A DNA stretch of 16,287 nucleotides from JBDHRG01 sp039807445 (GTDB taxonomy: Bacteria > Pseudomonadota > Gammaproteobacteria > Competibacterales > Competibacteraceae). A program made the position numbers and the translations under genes. The stretch spans positions 1 to 16,287 of the forward strand of contig JBDHRG010000082.1 in assembly GCA_039807445.1 (NCBI GenBank), written 5' to 3'. Shown here piece by piece: positions 6,150 through 13,820 of this stretch (positions are counted from its first letter, which is position 1; every line of letters begins with the position of its first letter). Under the pieces are notes generated by a model. It saw only the letters and a program-made list of their open reading frames with translations. It did no database searches and was not told the DNA's origin.

Positions 6150-7739
6150 ATGCACGGAACTTTGCACGAACTCATCCTTTCCCAGGCCGGGCAGCGCCCC
6201 GCGGCGGTCGCGATCCGTCACCGCCGCGACGGCGAACTGGATTACGCCCGGCTCGCCGAAGCGGTCGAGCACGCCGGCCGCGGCCTGCTCGGCTGCGGAC
6301 TGGCCGCGGGCGAGCGCGTCGCGGTGTACCTGCCCAAGCGCCCCGAAACCGTGGTGACGATGTTCGGCGCAAGCTTCGCCGGCGGTGCCTTCGTGCCGGT
6401 CAACCCGCTGCTGAAGCCCGAGCAGGTCGGCTACATCTTGCGCGACTGCAACGTCCGCGTGCTGGTCACCGAGCGCGCGCGCGCCGAGCCGCTCGCAGCG
6501 ACCTTGGCCGAATGCCCCGACTTGCACACGCTGGTGCTGGTCGACGGCGACGGCGAGGGCCTGCCGCACTGGCCGCACCTGCAGGTGCTGCCGTGGGATG
6601 TCCTGTCCGCGCTGGCCGCGCCGCGCGCGCCGCACCGGCGCATCGACGTCGACATGGCGGCGATCCTGTACACCTCGGGCAGCACCGGCCGTCCCAAGGG
6701 CGTGGTGCTGTCGTACCGCAACCTGCTGACCGGCGCCGCCTCGGTGGCCGGCTACCTCGGCAACACCGCCGACGACCACCTGCTGGCGGTGCTGCCGTTC
6801 AGCTTCGACTACGGCCTGTCGCAGCTCACCACCGCGTTCAGCGTCGGCGCACGCGTGACGCTGATCGATTACCTGTTGCCGCGCGACGTGGTCAGCGCCG
6901 TCGCGCGCGAGGGCATCACCGGGCTGGCCGCGGTGCCGCCGCTGTGGGTGCAGCTCGCGCCGCTGGACTGGCCGCAGGCGGCGGTCGACTCCTTGCGCTA
7001 CATCACCAACTCCGGCGGCAAGATGCCGCGCGCGACGCTCGAGGCGCTGCGCGCCAAGCTGCCGAAGACCACGCCGTTCCTGATGTACGGCTTGACCGAG
7101 GCGTTCCGCTCGACCTACCTGCCGCCCGAAGAGATCGACCGCCGGCCGGACTCGATCGGCAAGGCGATCCCGCACGCCGAGATCCTGGTGGTGCGCGAAG
7201 ACGGCAGCCCCTGCGCCCCGGGCGAGCCGGGCGAGCTGGTGCACCGCGGCTCGCTGGTCGCGCTCGGCTACTGGAACGACCCCGACAAGACCCGCGAGCG
7301 CTACAGGCCCGCGCCCGGCCAGCCGGCCGGACTTCCCCATCCCGAGCTGGCGGTGTGGTCGGGCGACACGGTGAAGATCGACGAAGACGGCTTCCTGTAC
7401 TTCGTCGGCCGCAAGGACGACATGATCAAGACCTCGGGCTACCGCGTCAGCCCGACCGAAATCGAGGAAGTGGTCTATGCCTCGGGGCTGGCGCTCGAGG
7501 CCGCGGCGATCGGCGTGCCGCACCTCGCGCTCGGCCAGGCGGTGGTCGCGGTGCTGAAGCCGACCGAGGGTTTTTCCGAAGATGCGCTGCTCGCGCACTG
7601 CAAGCGCGCGCTGCCGAACTTCATGGTGCCGCTGGCGGTGGTGCGGCGCGACGAGCTGCCGCGCAACCCCAACGGCAAGATCGACCGCAAGGCGCTCGCC
7701 GCCGAACTCGACAGGCTGTTCGAGGACCCGCATCCATGA
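6150..7739 (+). CDS. Acyl-CoA ligase (AMP-forming), exosortase A system-associated
   Basis: A 529-residue member of the ANL adenylate-forming superfamily, resembling TIGR03098. It should activate a carboxylic acid as acyl-AMP and pass it to CoA or a carrier-protein thiol. Core motifs are intact: the nucleotide loop YTSGSTGRPKG (residues 174-184), MYGLTEAFRSTY, the WSGDTVKIDEDGFLYFVGRK segment with its Asp, the hinge KTSGYRVSPTEIE and the catalytic lysine in NPNGKIDRKAL (Lys510). ATG at 6150 (MHGTLHELILSQAGQRP) is chosen because homology begins there, with GGA eight bases upstream; a TTG at 6123 would add nine residues. The stop overlaps the start of the decarboxylase gene (ATGA), implying coupled translation. 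No acyl carrier protein gene is seen nearby. The substrate cannot be read from the sequence. Confidence 0.9.
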   Translation: MHGTLHELILSQAGQRPAAVAIRHRRDGELDYARLAEAVEHAGRGLLGCGLAAGERVAVYLPKRPETVVTMFGASFAGGAFVPVNPLLKPEQVGYILRDCNVRVLVTERARAEPLAATLAECPDLHTLVLVDGDGEGLPHWPHLQVLPWDVLSALAAPRAPHRRIDVDMAAILYTSGSTGRPKGVVLSYRNLLTGAASVAGYLGNTADDHLLAVLPFSFDYGLSQLTTAFSVGARVTLIDYLLPRDVVSAVAREGITGLAAVPPLWVQLAPLDWPQAAVDSLRYITNSGGKMPRATLEALRAKLPKTTPFLMYGLTEAFRSTYLPPEEIDRRPDSIGKAIPHAEILVVREDGSPCAPGEPGELVHRGSLVALGYWNDPDKTRERYRPAPGQPAGLPHPELAVWSGDTVKIDEDGFLYFVGRKDDMIKTSGYRVSPTEIEEVVYASGLALEAAAIGVPHLALGQAVVAVLKPTEGFSEDALLAHCKRALPNFMVPLAVVRRDELPRNPNGKIDRKALAAELDRLFEDPHP

Positions 7740-8974
7740 GCGCCCCTGCCCGCCCGCAGCACGCGACGATGGACCAGTTCCCGGTGATCGACGGCGAGCT
7801 GGCCGTCGGCGGCCTCAGGCTGAGCGAGCTCGCCGCGCGCGTCGGCCGCACGCCCTTCTACGCCTACGACCGCACGCTGATCGCGCGCCACGTCGCCGAG
7901 CTGCGCGCCGCGCTGCCGCAGGCCATCGAGCTGCACTACGCGGTCAAGGCCAACCCGATGCCGGCGGTGGTGCAGCTGCTCGCCGCACTGGTCGACGGGC
8001 TCGACGTGGCCTCGGCCGGCGAGCTACGCATCGCGCTCGACGCCGGCATGGACCCGGCCGAAATCAGCTTTGCCGGCCCCGGCAAGACCGTCGCCGAGCT
8101 GCGCGCAGCGATCGCCGCCGGCATCGTGCTCAACCTCGAATCCGAAACCGAGCTCGAGCGCACCGCGGCGATCGCCGCCGAGCTCGGCCGCGAAGCGCGC
8201 GTCGCGGTGCGCGTCAACCCCGACTTCGAGCTGAAGACCTCGGGCATGAAGATGGGCGGCGGCCCCAAGCCCTTCGGCGTCGACGCCGAGCGCGTGCCGG
8301 ACATGCTGGCGCGGATCGGGGCGCTCGGGCTCGCCTTCCAGGGCTTCCACATCTTCAGCGGCTCGCAGAACCTGCGCGCCGAGGCGCTGATCGAGGCGCA
8401 CGACCGTACCTTCGATCTCGGCGAGCGCCTGGCCGAACACGCGCCGGAACCGCTGCGGCTGTTCAACATCGGCGGCGGCTTCGGCATCCCCTACTTCCCC
8501 GGCGAGGCGCGGCTGGCGCTGGCGCCGATCGCGGCGAACCTCGAGCGCCATCTCGCGCGCTTCGCGCGCCGTCACCCGCAGGCCAGGGTCGTGCTCGAGC
8601 TCGGCCGCTACCTGGTCGGCGAGGCCGGCGTCTACGTTTGCGAAGTGCTCGACCGCAAGATTTCGCGCGGCCAGGTGTTCCTGGTCACCAACGGCGGCTT
8701 GCACCACCACCTCGCCGCTTCGGGCAACTTCGGCCAGGTGGTGCGCAAGAACTACCCGGTCGCGGTCGGCAACCGCATGGCCAGTTCCGAGCGCGAGATC
8801 GCCAGCGTGGTCGGTCCGCTGTGCACCCCGCTCGACCTGCTCGCCGAGCGCCTGGAGCTCGCGCGCGCCGCGCCCGGCGACCTGATCGTGGTGTTCCAGT
8901 CGGGCGCCTACGGCCTGACGGCCAGCCCCGCGGGCTTCCTGAGCCACCCGCCGGCGGCCGAGGTGCTGGTGTAA
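7736..8974 (+). CDS. PLP-dependent decarboxylase, exosortase A system-associated
   Basis: A 412-residue fold-type III decarboxylase (ornithine/diaminopimelate decarboxylase superfamily), resembling TIGR03099. It should remove CO2 from an amino acid using pyridoxal phosphate. The PLP lysine is in HYAVKANP (Lys71). Other family marks are GLDVASAGEL, GFHIFSGSQ, the phosphate-binding glycine loop NIGGGFGIPYF, ELGRYLVGEAG, a catalytic cysteine in VGPLCTPLD (Cys363) and the SGAYG motif. This cysteine motif differs from the usual CESGD of diaminopimelate enzymes, consistent with a separate subfamily and a different substrate. It starts within the ligase stop codon (ATGA), so the two are co-expressed. 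It ends at a long structured gap facing a convergent gene. A much longer open frame in the same phase upstream is an artefact of high GC. Confidence 0.9.
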   Translation: MSAPARPQHATMDQFPVIDGELAVGGLRLSELAARVGRTPFYAYDRTLIARHVAELRAALPQAIELHYAVKANPMPAVVQLLAALVDGLDVASAGELRIALDAGMDPAEISFAGPGKTVAELRAAIAAGIVLNLESETELERTAAIAAELGREARVAVRVNPDFELKTSGMKMGGGPKPFGVDAERVPDMLARIGALGLAFQGFHIFSGSQNLRAEALIEAHDRTFDLGERLAEHAPEPLRLFNIGGGFGIPYFPGEARLALAPIAANLERHLARFARRHPQARVVLELGRYLVGEAGVYVCEVLDRKISRGQVFLVTNGGLHHHLAASGNFGQVVRKNYPVAVGNRMASSEREIASVVGPLCTPLDLLAERLELARAAPGDLIVVFQSGAYGLTASPAGFLSHPPAAEVLV

Positions 8975-9052
8975 TACGGATCCCGAGAAATAATCGCCGT
9001 CTTGCGGAGCGCCGGATGGCGGGGCGAGGGGGATGTCGCTGCGCTCATTCTC

Positions 9053-9083
9053 GGCGTACCTCCGTGTACGCCTCCGAGGTACG
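9053..9083. repeat. Two mutually exclusive hairpins
   Basis: GGCGTAC (9053-9059) can pair with GTACGCC (9066-9072). Alternatively the overlapping CGTACCTC (9055-9062) can pair with GAGGTACG (9076-9083). Both stems are perfect and share bases, so only one can form at a time. Confidence 0.5.
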
Positions 9084-9104
9084 GCGCCGCTCCGCGCTGG
9101 TCCA

Positions 9105-9127
9105 GGGCAGCCGCAAGCCGGCTGCCC
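9105..9127. repeat. 9-bp hairpin with 5-base loop
   Basis: GGGCAGCCG (9105-9113) pairs perfectly with CGGCTGCCC (9119-9127). It is part of the structured gap between the convergent genes. Confidence 0.55.
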
Positions 9128-9137
9128 GCTCGCCGGG

Positions 9138-9165
9138 GCGAGAGCCCACCGGGCTCTCGCTGTTT
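9138..9165 (+). terminator. Strong hairpin, possible terminator of the plus-strand operon
   Basis: GCGAGAGCCC (9138-9147) pairs perfectly with GGGCTCTCGC (9151-9160) around a three-base loop. On the plus strand it is followed by TGTTT, a short T-rich tail; the other strand has none. It lies about 165 bp after the decarboxylase stop, which is far for a simple terminator. Confidence 0.4.
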
Positions 9166-9268
9166 CCCGGACTCGCCCCTGCGCCCGCGGCGCAAGTGCT
9201 GCTCCGCGACATCCCCCTCGCCCCGCCGCGATACGCATGGAACTCATCGTGATCCGTGTAGCCGCCGG

Positions 9269-12200
9269 CTACCAGCGCAGCACGGCTTCGCCGGCGGGCA
9301 CGCCGGCAAGGTCCAGACGGCCGATCCCCTGCGCATCGACGCGCACGCGCCGCGGCGCCCCGCCGCCCGCCGCCAGTTCGAACTCGGCGTACTCGGGCAG
9401 GCCGAACACATACAGCGCCTGCCGACCTTCGGGCAGGCGCAGCCGCGCTGCGCGCCCCCCGCCGCGCTGGACGAAGGCGCTGACCGAGACCGGCGTCACC
9501 ACACCGCTCAGCATCGATGAGTCCGATGCCAGCACCTCGGCGTCGTCGCGCACGGCGCCGCCGAGCGCCGGGCTCAGGACCACGAGGAACTCGTCGTCGC
9601 GCCGCGGCGCGCCCGGCTGGATTTCGATGCGCCAGTCGTCGGCATCGAACCAGGGCGCCGGCCGCGCCCCCTCGGCGTAATCGACGCCGTCGAGCGCGGT
9701 TTCGTCGCCGTCGCGCTCGACGTAGTAGCGATGGCTCGGCCCTCCGACCAGCCGCAGGCGCGCATCGCGCGGCAGCAGGCGGCGCAGCGCCAGCGCGCCG
9801 TTGCCGTTGTCGATGCGCGCGAAGCCCGCCTCGCTCTCGAGGATGCCGTCGCCGAGCCCGCCGCGCAGCACGCGCAGACCCGCCACCTGCGGGCGCGTGG
9901 GCACGTGCAGTAGCCACTTCTTGACGTAGGCCGCGTCGGTGCTGCGCACGCGGTCGTGCACGATCAGCCGGTCCTCGGCGCGCAGGTAGACCAGCTCGCG
10001 CTCGACCCGCTCGACCTTGCCCCCCTGTCCGCCCTCGTCGTGGCGCGGCGTGTTGTAGGCCTCGGTGAGGTCGGTGGCGGCGTAGGCCAGCTCGGTGCGC
10101 GAAGCGTACTGGCGCAGGCGGGCGCCGCGCAGATGGGGGCCGTGGTCCAGCGCTTCGCGCCACTGCTCGACGCTGGCGATCGCGCTGCCGGTCGGCAGCG
10201 TCAGGCGCTGGCCGCCGTCGGCGACGTTCTGCGCCTGCGCGATCGGCAGGCTCACGCGTTCGCCGGGGCGCAGCACCAGCAGCGTGTTCTTGGCGACGCT
10301 GCGGATCGCGTAGTTCAGCCGGTGCGGCGCGCCGAACTCGCCGTAGGTGGCACCATCGACCGCCAGCGGCGCGCCCTTGAACAGCGTGAAGTGCCCGGCG
10401 TCGTAATGGCCGTGGTGCGTGAAGCTGTCGCCGGCGCGGAAGCTGATCGAGGTCGCTCCGCTCGACCAGCCCGAACGCCAGTAGCCCAGGTTCATCGCCC
10501 CGCGGCCGAACAGGGCATCCGGCGGCAGCAGCCCGGCGAGCACCTGCGGGTAGGGACCGGCGAGCACCGCCAGCGCGGGCTCGCGCAGCAAGGCCACCGC
10601 CCAGCGGTTGTCGGCGGTGTACGCCTCGGTGCCGAACCGGCGGCCGAGCTCGGCGGAATACGTGGCGAGCGCGCTGTCGCCGCTCAGCTGCGCCAGCAGG
10701 TCGATCACCGCCCGGGTATGGTGGCGCAGGTCGACGCGCGAACCCTCGTCGCCGAAGCCCTGGATGCGTCCGTCGGGGCGCGTCGCGTACACGTGCCAGC
10801 GGCCGATGCGGGCCAGCAGCGCGCGCACCGCGGCCGCATCCTCGGCGCCATCGATGCCGTTGAGATAGGCCGCCGCCGCCAGCGCGATCGGCAGCGCGCG
10901 GTTCTGGATCCAATAATTGTACCCCTCGGGCCAGGCTTCGGTCAGCGCCAGCGCTTCGAGCAAGCCGCGGAAGTGACGCGCGGCGCGCGCCAGCCGCTGC
11001 CGGCCGGCGGCGCTGTCGTCGGGTCCGAGCGCCGCGGCGCACAGCCAGGCGTGCGCCGCGAGCGTCGCACGCCCGTGCCACAGCGAAGCGCCGTCGCCGT
11101 CGCCGTCGAGCACTTCGAGCAACTGGTCGAGCGCCAGTCCGAGCACCTGGCGCATCTGCGCCCGTGCGGCGGCGTCGAAATCCGGCGAACGGCCGAACAG
11201 GTCGTAGGCCAGCGCCAGCGCCCAGGCGTTGCCATATTCCCCCGCCGCGGCGGCCGGGACCGGTACGAACCGCCGCATCGCATCCGCTACCCGCGTCGCC
11301 GATTCGGCATCCCCCTGCAACAGCCAGCAGGCGGTCGCATCGAGCAGTGCCGGCGAGCCACAGACCGCCAGTGCCTCGGGCGTTGCCCGCGCCGCCATCG
11401 CCGGGGCACGGCCGCGGCCGCTCCAGCCGGCCAGTTCGGGAAGCAGGATGCGCGGCGACTCGGCCCGCCAGCGCGGCAGCGCCGACTCGGTGCGCGCAGT
11501 GCCGAAGAGCCGATCCCGCGGGTCCGGCAGCGCGGCGGCCAGCAGCGCCACGACCCCCCCGACGGCCGCCACCATCGCCAGGCGCCACGGCAGGGCCGTC
11601 GCGCGCAGCCGCGATGGCGCCGCGGACGGGGCGGCGGCGGATACGGACGCGGCCTGGCTGCATGCCGGCAGCGGGGCCCGCACACGCCATCCGGCCGATG
11701 CCAGCCGTTCGCCGAGCCTCAGCCCGAGCGCGAGCGCGAGCATCAGCGCCCCCTGCAGCGCGAAGCCGCGCAGCATCAGCGTGCGCGCGTCGAGCAAGTG
11801 CTCGCGGTCGGGGCCGAGCAGGAACTGCTGTGCAGGAAAGACGAAGCCGTATTTTTCGACGTGCTGCTCCAGCCCGTGCGCCAGCAGCCACCAGCCCAGC
11901 GGCAGCGCGAGCAGCGGCAGCGCGATGCCCGCCAGCGGCCGCCGCGCGGCGCCGGCGAGCGCGCACGCCCCGGCGCTGAGCAGAAACGGGACCAGGCTCA
12001 GGTAGTAGCCACCGTGGATGCCGTGGGCATCGGGGCCGGCGATCAGCTCGGTCAGGTTGTCGGTGCTCGCCCAGTCGTACACCACGCGGCTGCACAGCCA
12101 CAGCCAGGGCAGCCCCACCGCGGCGAGCACCGCCAGCCAGCGCCCGCACGGCAGGCCGGCGCGCCAGCGCCGCTGCCCGGCGAGCATCAGCGCCGGCGCG

Positions 12201-13810
12201 AGGAACCAGGGGATCACCAGCGCCGGGAAACGCAGCGCGCGCTCGATCCCGCCGATGAAGTCCGTCGGCAGGTGCTGGAACACGCTGCTCCACGCCGCCC
12301 CCCAGGCCTGCCCGGCGACGACCTGGCGGTAGATGTCAGGCGAGCCGATGATGTCGTCGAGGCTCTCGGTGTTGACCCCGGCCAGCAACAGCAGCAGCTC
12401 GACCTCGGCGACCGCGAGGCTCGCCAGCGGCAGACGCCACCCCAGCGTCGCGGTGCGCTCGAGCGCACGTGCGAGCCAGGTCGCGCCGACGCCGAGCCAC
12501 AGCAGCGCCAGCGCGAAGGCGAACAGCGCCGGCAAAGCCCCGTCGGCGCGGAACAGCTCGAGCACGTTGTACGGCATGCCGGGCAGGCGCAGCCCCCCCC
12601 GCAGCGCGAGCGCGATCGCCAGCGCCGCGAGCAGCGCGACGGCGGCCGGCCGCCACGCGCCGCGCGCCGCCTGCGCCAGCGCCGCGGCCGGGACAGGCGG
12701 CGGCGGAACCGCCCCGGTTTCGGCCAGCGCCCCGATCCGCGCCAGCGCCCAGCCGGCGAGCGCCACCCAGACGGCTTCGCTGAGGTCGCCGGAGCGCCCC
12801 TGCAGCCACAGCTGCGCCGTCTCGACCGCCACCACGCATGCCATCAATGCCAGCGCCGCCGGCCGCACCGGCGTGCCGCGGCGCGCGAGCAGCCACAGCA
12901 CGCCGGCATAGACGGTGATCCGCAGCGCGAGCTGGCGGCTGTTGTTCAGCATGTCGCCCGCGAGCAGCGCCTCGAAGGGCAGCCAGGTCGGCGCCGCGGG
13001 ATGCACGCGCAGCGCGAACGGCATCAGCCCTTCGGTCAGATAAGCCAGCAGCAGCAGCGCGAGCAGCGCATCGTCGCCGCGCCGCTGCACCGCGCTCGCG
13101 ATCAGCGCACCGCCGAGCAGGCCCAGTCCGCGCTCGAGGCTCAGATGTCCGTCGATCAGCACGGGCTGCACCGCCAGCATGGCGGCGGCGAGCAGCACGC
13201 CGAGGCGCGCCGCGCGGGCGTCGCCGGCGCACGCGGCGAGCAGGCGCACGCCCAGCCAGCCGAGCGCGCCGTTCATCAGCAGCGCCGGCAGCTCGAGCCG
13301 CGCGGGCGCCAGCAGCGGGCGCAGCACCGAGGCGGCGAGCGCACGGTCGAGCGAGGGCACCAGCGGCAGCAGGAAAATCGCGCTCCAGAGCAGCAGCAAG
13401 CCCAGGGCCGTCTGGCGTGCCGGACTCCAGCCGTACGCCTGTCGGGCGCCGAAGACGGGCGCCAGCCCCAGGCCGAGGATCAGCCCGACACCGTTCCAGA
13501 ACACGTCCGCCAGCGCCGCCGAGCGCATCGGCAGCGCCAGCTGCCCGAGCTGGAGCAGCAGCGCATACCCGAGTCCGCCGCCGAGCAGCCACGCGACCCG
13601 GCGCACCGGGGCGCCGCGCAGCGCGTGCCAGCCGAACAGACCATAGGGCAGGAACAGCACGACGTTGCCGAGCACGTCGCCGCGCGAAGTCCACAGCCGC
13701 AGGTCGCCGAAGAAGGCGTCCCAGGCCCCCGGGGCCGGCCGCTCGAAGGCGAACGGGAACAGCGAGCCGTAGCCGATCAGCAGCGCGAGGGCGAACCAGG
13801 CGCGTACCAC
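9269..13810 (-). CDS. VanZ-VanZ-heparinase II/III-like multidomain membrane protein
   Basis: A 1513-residue protein with about 750 residues of membrane helices followed by a soluble lyase-like half. Residues 5-120 form a VanZ-like module (GYGSLFPF, RGDVLGNVVLFLPYGLFGW, ADVFWNGVGLILG). A second VanZ-like tail lies near 330 (VETAQLWLQGRSGDLSEAVW). After the last helix (about 750) comes a helical toroid with YNYWIQNRALPIALAAAAYL (Tyr964, Asn970). A beta-sandwich of heparinase II/III type follows, with HHGHYDAGHFTLFKGAPLAV (His1135, Tyr1136, Asp1137) and HRLNYAIRSVAKNTLLVL. These positions suggest a polysaccharide lyase facing the periplasm. The start is GTG at 13810, ten bases after the glycosyltransferase stop with GAGG eight bases upstream; the ATG at 13933 would overlap that gene by 113 bp. 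The substrate is unknown; the locus suggests exopolysaccharide turnover. Confidence 0.8.
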   Translation of the reverse strand: MVRAWFALALLIGYGSLFPFAFERPAPGAWDAFFGDLRLWTSRGDVLGNVVLFLPYGLFGWHALRGAPVRRVAWLLGGGLGYALLLQLGQLALPMRSAALADVFWNGVGLILGLGLAPVFGARQAYGWSPARQTALGLLLLWSAIFLLPLVPSLDRALAASVLRPLLAPARLELPALLMNGALGWLGVRLLAACAGDARAARLGVLLAAAMLAVQPVLIDGHLSLERGLGLLGGALIASAVQRRGDDALLALLLLAYLTEGLMPFALRVHPAAPTWLPFEALLAGDMLNNSRQLALRITVYAGVLWLLARRGTPVRPAALALMACVVAVETAQLWLQGRSGDLSEAVWVALAGWALARIGALAETGAVPPPPVPAAALAQAARGAWRPAAVALLAALAIALALRGGLRLPGMPYNVLELFRADGALPALFAFALALLWLGVGATWLARALERTATLGWRLPLASLAVAEVELLLLLAGVNTESLDDIIGSPDIYRQVVAGQAWGAAWSSVFQHLPTDFIGGIERALRFPALVIPWFLAPALMLAGQRRWRAGLPCGRWLAVLAAVGLPWLWLCSRVVYDWASTDNLTELIAGPDAHGIHGGYYLSLVPFLLSAGACALAGAARRPLAGIALPLLALPLGWWLLAHGLEQHVEKYGFVFPAQQFLLGPDREHLLDARTLMLRGFALQGALMLALALGLRLGERLASAGWRVRAPLPACSQAASVSAAAPSAAPSRLRATALPWRLAMVAAVGGVVALLAAALPDPRDRLFGTARTESALPRWRAESPRILLPELAGWSGRGRAPAMAARATPEALAVCGSPALLDATACWLLQGDAESATRVADAMRRFVPVPAAAAGEYGNAWALALAYDLFGRSPDFDAAARAQMRQVLGLALDQLLEVLDGDGDGASLWHGRATLAAHAWLCAAALGPDDSAAGRQRLARAARHFRGLLEALALTEAWPEGYNYWIQNRALPIALAAAAYLNGIDGAEDAAAVRALLARIGRWHVYATRPDGRIQGFGDEGSRVDLRHHTRAVIDLLAQLSGDSALATYSAELGRRFGTEAYTADNRWAVALLREPALAVLAGPYPQVLAGLLPPDALFGRGAMNLGYWRSGWSSGATSISFRAGDSFTHHGHYDAGHFTLFKGAPLAVDGATYGEFGAPHRLNYAIRSVAKNTLLVLRPGERVSLPIAQAQNVADGGQRLTLPTGSAIASVEQWREALDHGPHLRGARLRQYASRTELAYAATDLTEAYNTPRHDEGGQGGKVERVERELVYLRAEDRLIVHDRVRSTDAAYVKKWLLHVPTRPQVAGLRVLRGGLGDGILESEAGFARIDNGNGALALRRLLPRDARLRLVGGPSHRYYVERDGDETALDGVDYAEGARPAPWFDADDWRIEIQPGAPRRDDEFLVVLSPALGGAVRDDAEVLASDSSMLSGVVTPVSVSAFVQRGGGRAARLRLPEGRQALYVFGLPEYAEFELAAGGGAPRRVRVDAQGIGRLDLAGVPAGEAVLRW

Positions 13811-13820
13811 GACCCGTGCC

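Larger units (their letters stand above)
8976..9257. repeat. Structured intergenic inverted-repeat element
   Basis: Between two convergent genes, a 22-bp arm (9018-9039, core GGCGGGGCGAGGGGGATGTC) is repeated perfectly in inverted orientation at 9206-9227. A short outer pair, ACGGATC (8976-8982) and GATCCGT (9251-9257), also matches. Inside lie at least three perfect hairpins. No credible gene is present. It could be a MITE- or BIME-like repeated element, a bidirectional transcript end, or a structured RNA. I cannot tell whether it recurs elsewhere in the genome. No clear target duplication flanks it. Confidence 0.7.

Noticed and set aside
6066..7733. 555-codon open frame on the minus strand
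   Set aside because: It is antisense to the ligase gene, is Arg/Gln/His-rich without motifs, and lies opposite a complete set of ligase motifs.
5417..8974. 1185-codon open frame that includes the decarboxylase
   Set aside because: Only the last 412 residues (from 7736) are a recognisable protein. The upstream part is a shifted reading of the acyltransferase and ligase genes, not a fusion.
8024..9247. 407-codon open frame on the minus strand
   Set aside because: It is antisense to the decarboxylase and enters the structured gap; the sequence is low in recognisable motifs.
11092..11112. GTCGCC triplet-type tandem repeat in the lyase gene
   Set aside because: It encodes a short Asp-Gly run inside an intact frame and is too short to call a variable repeat.
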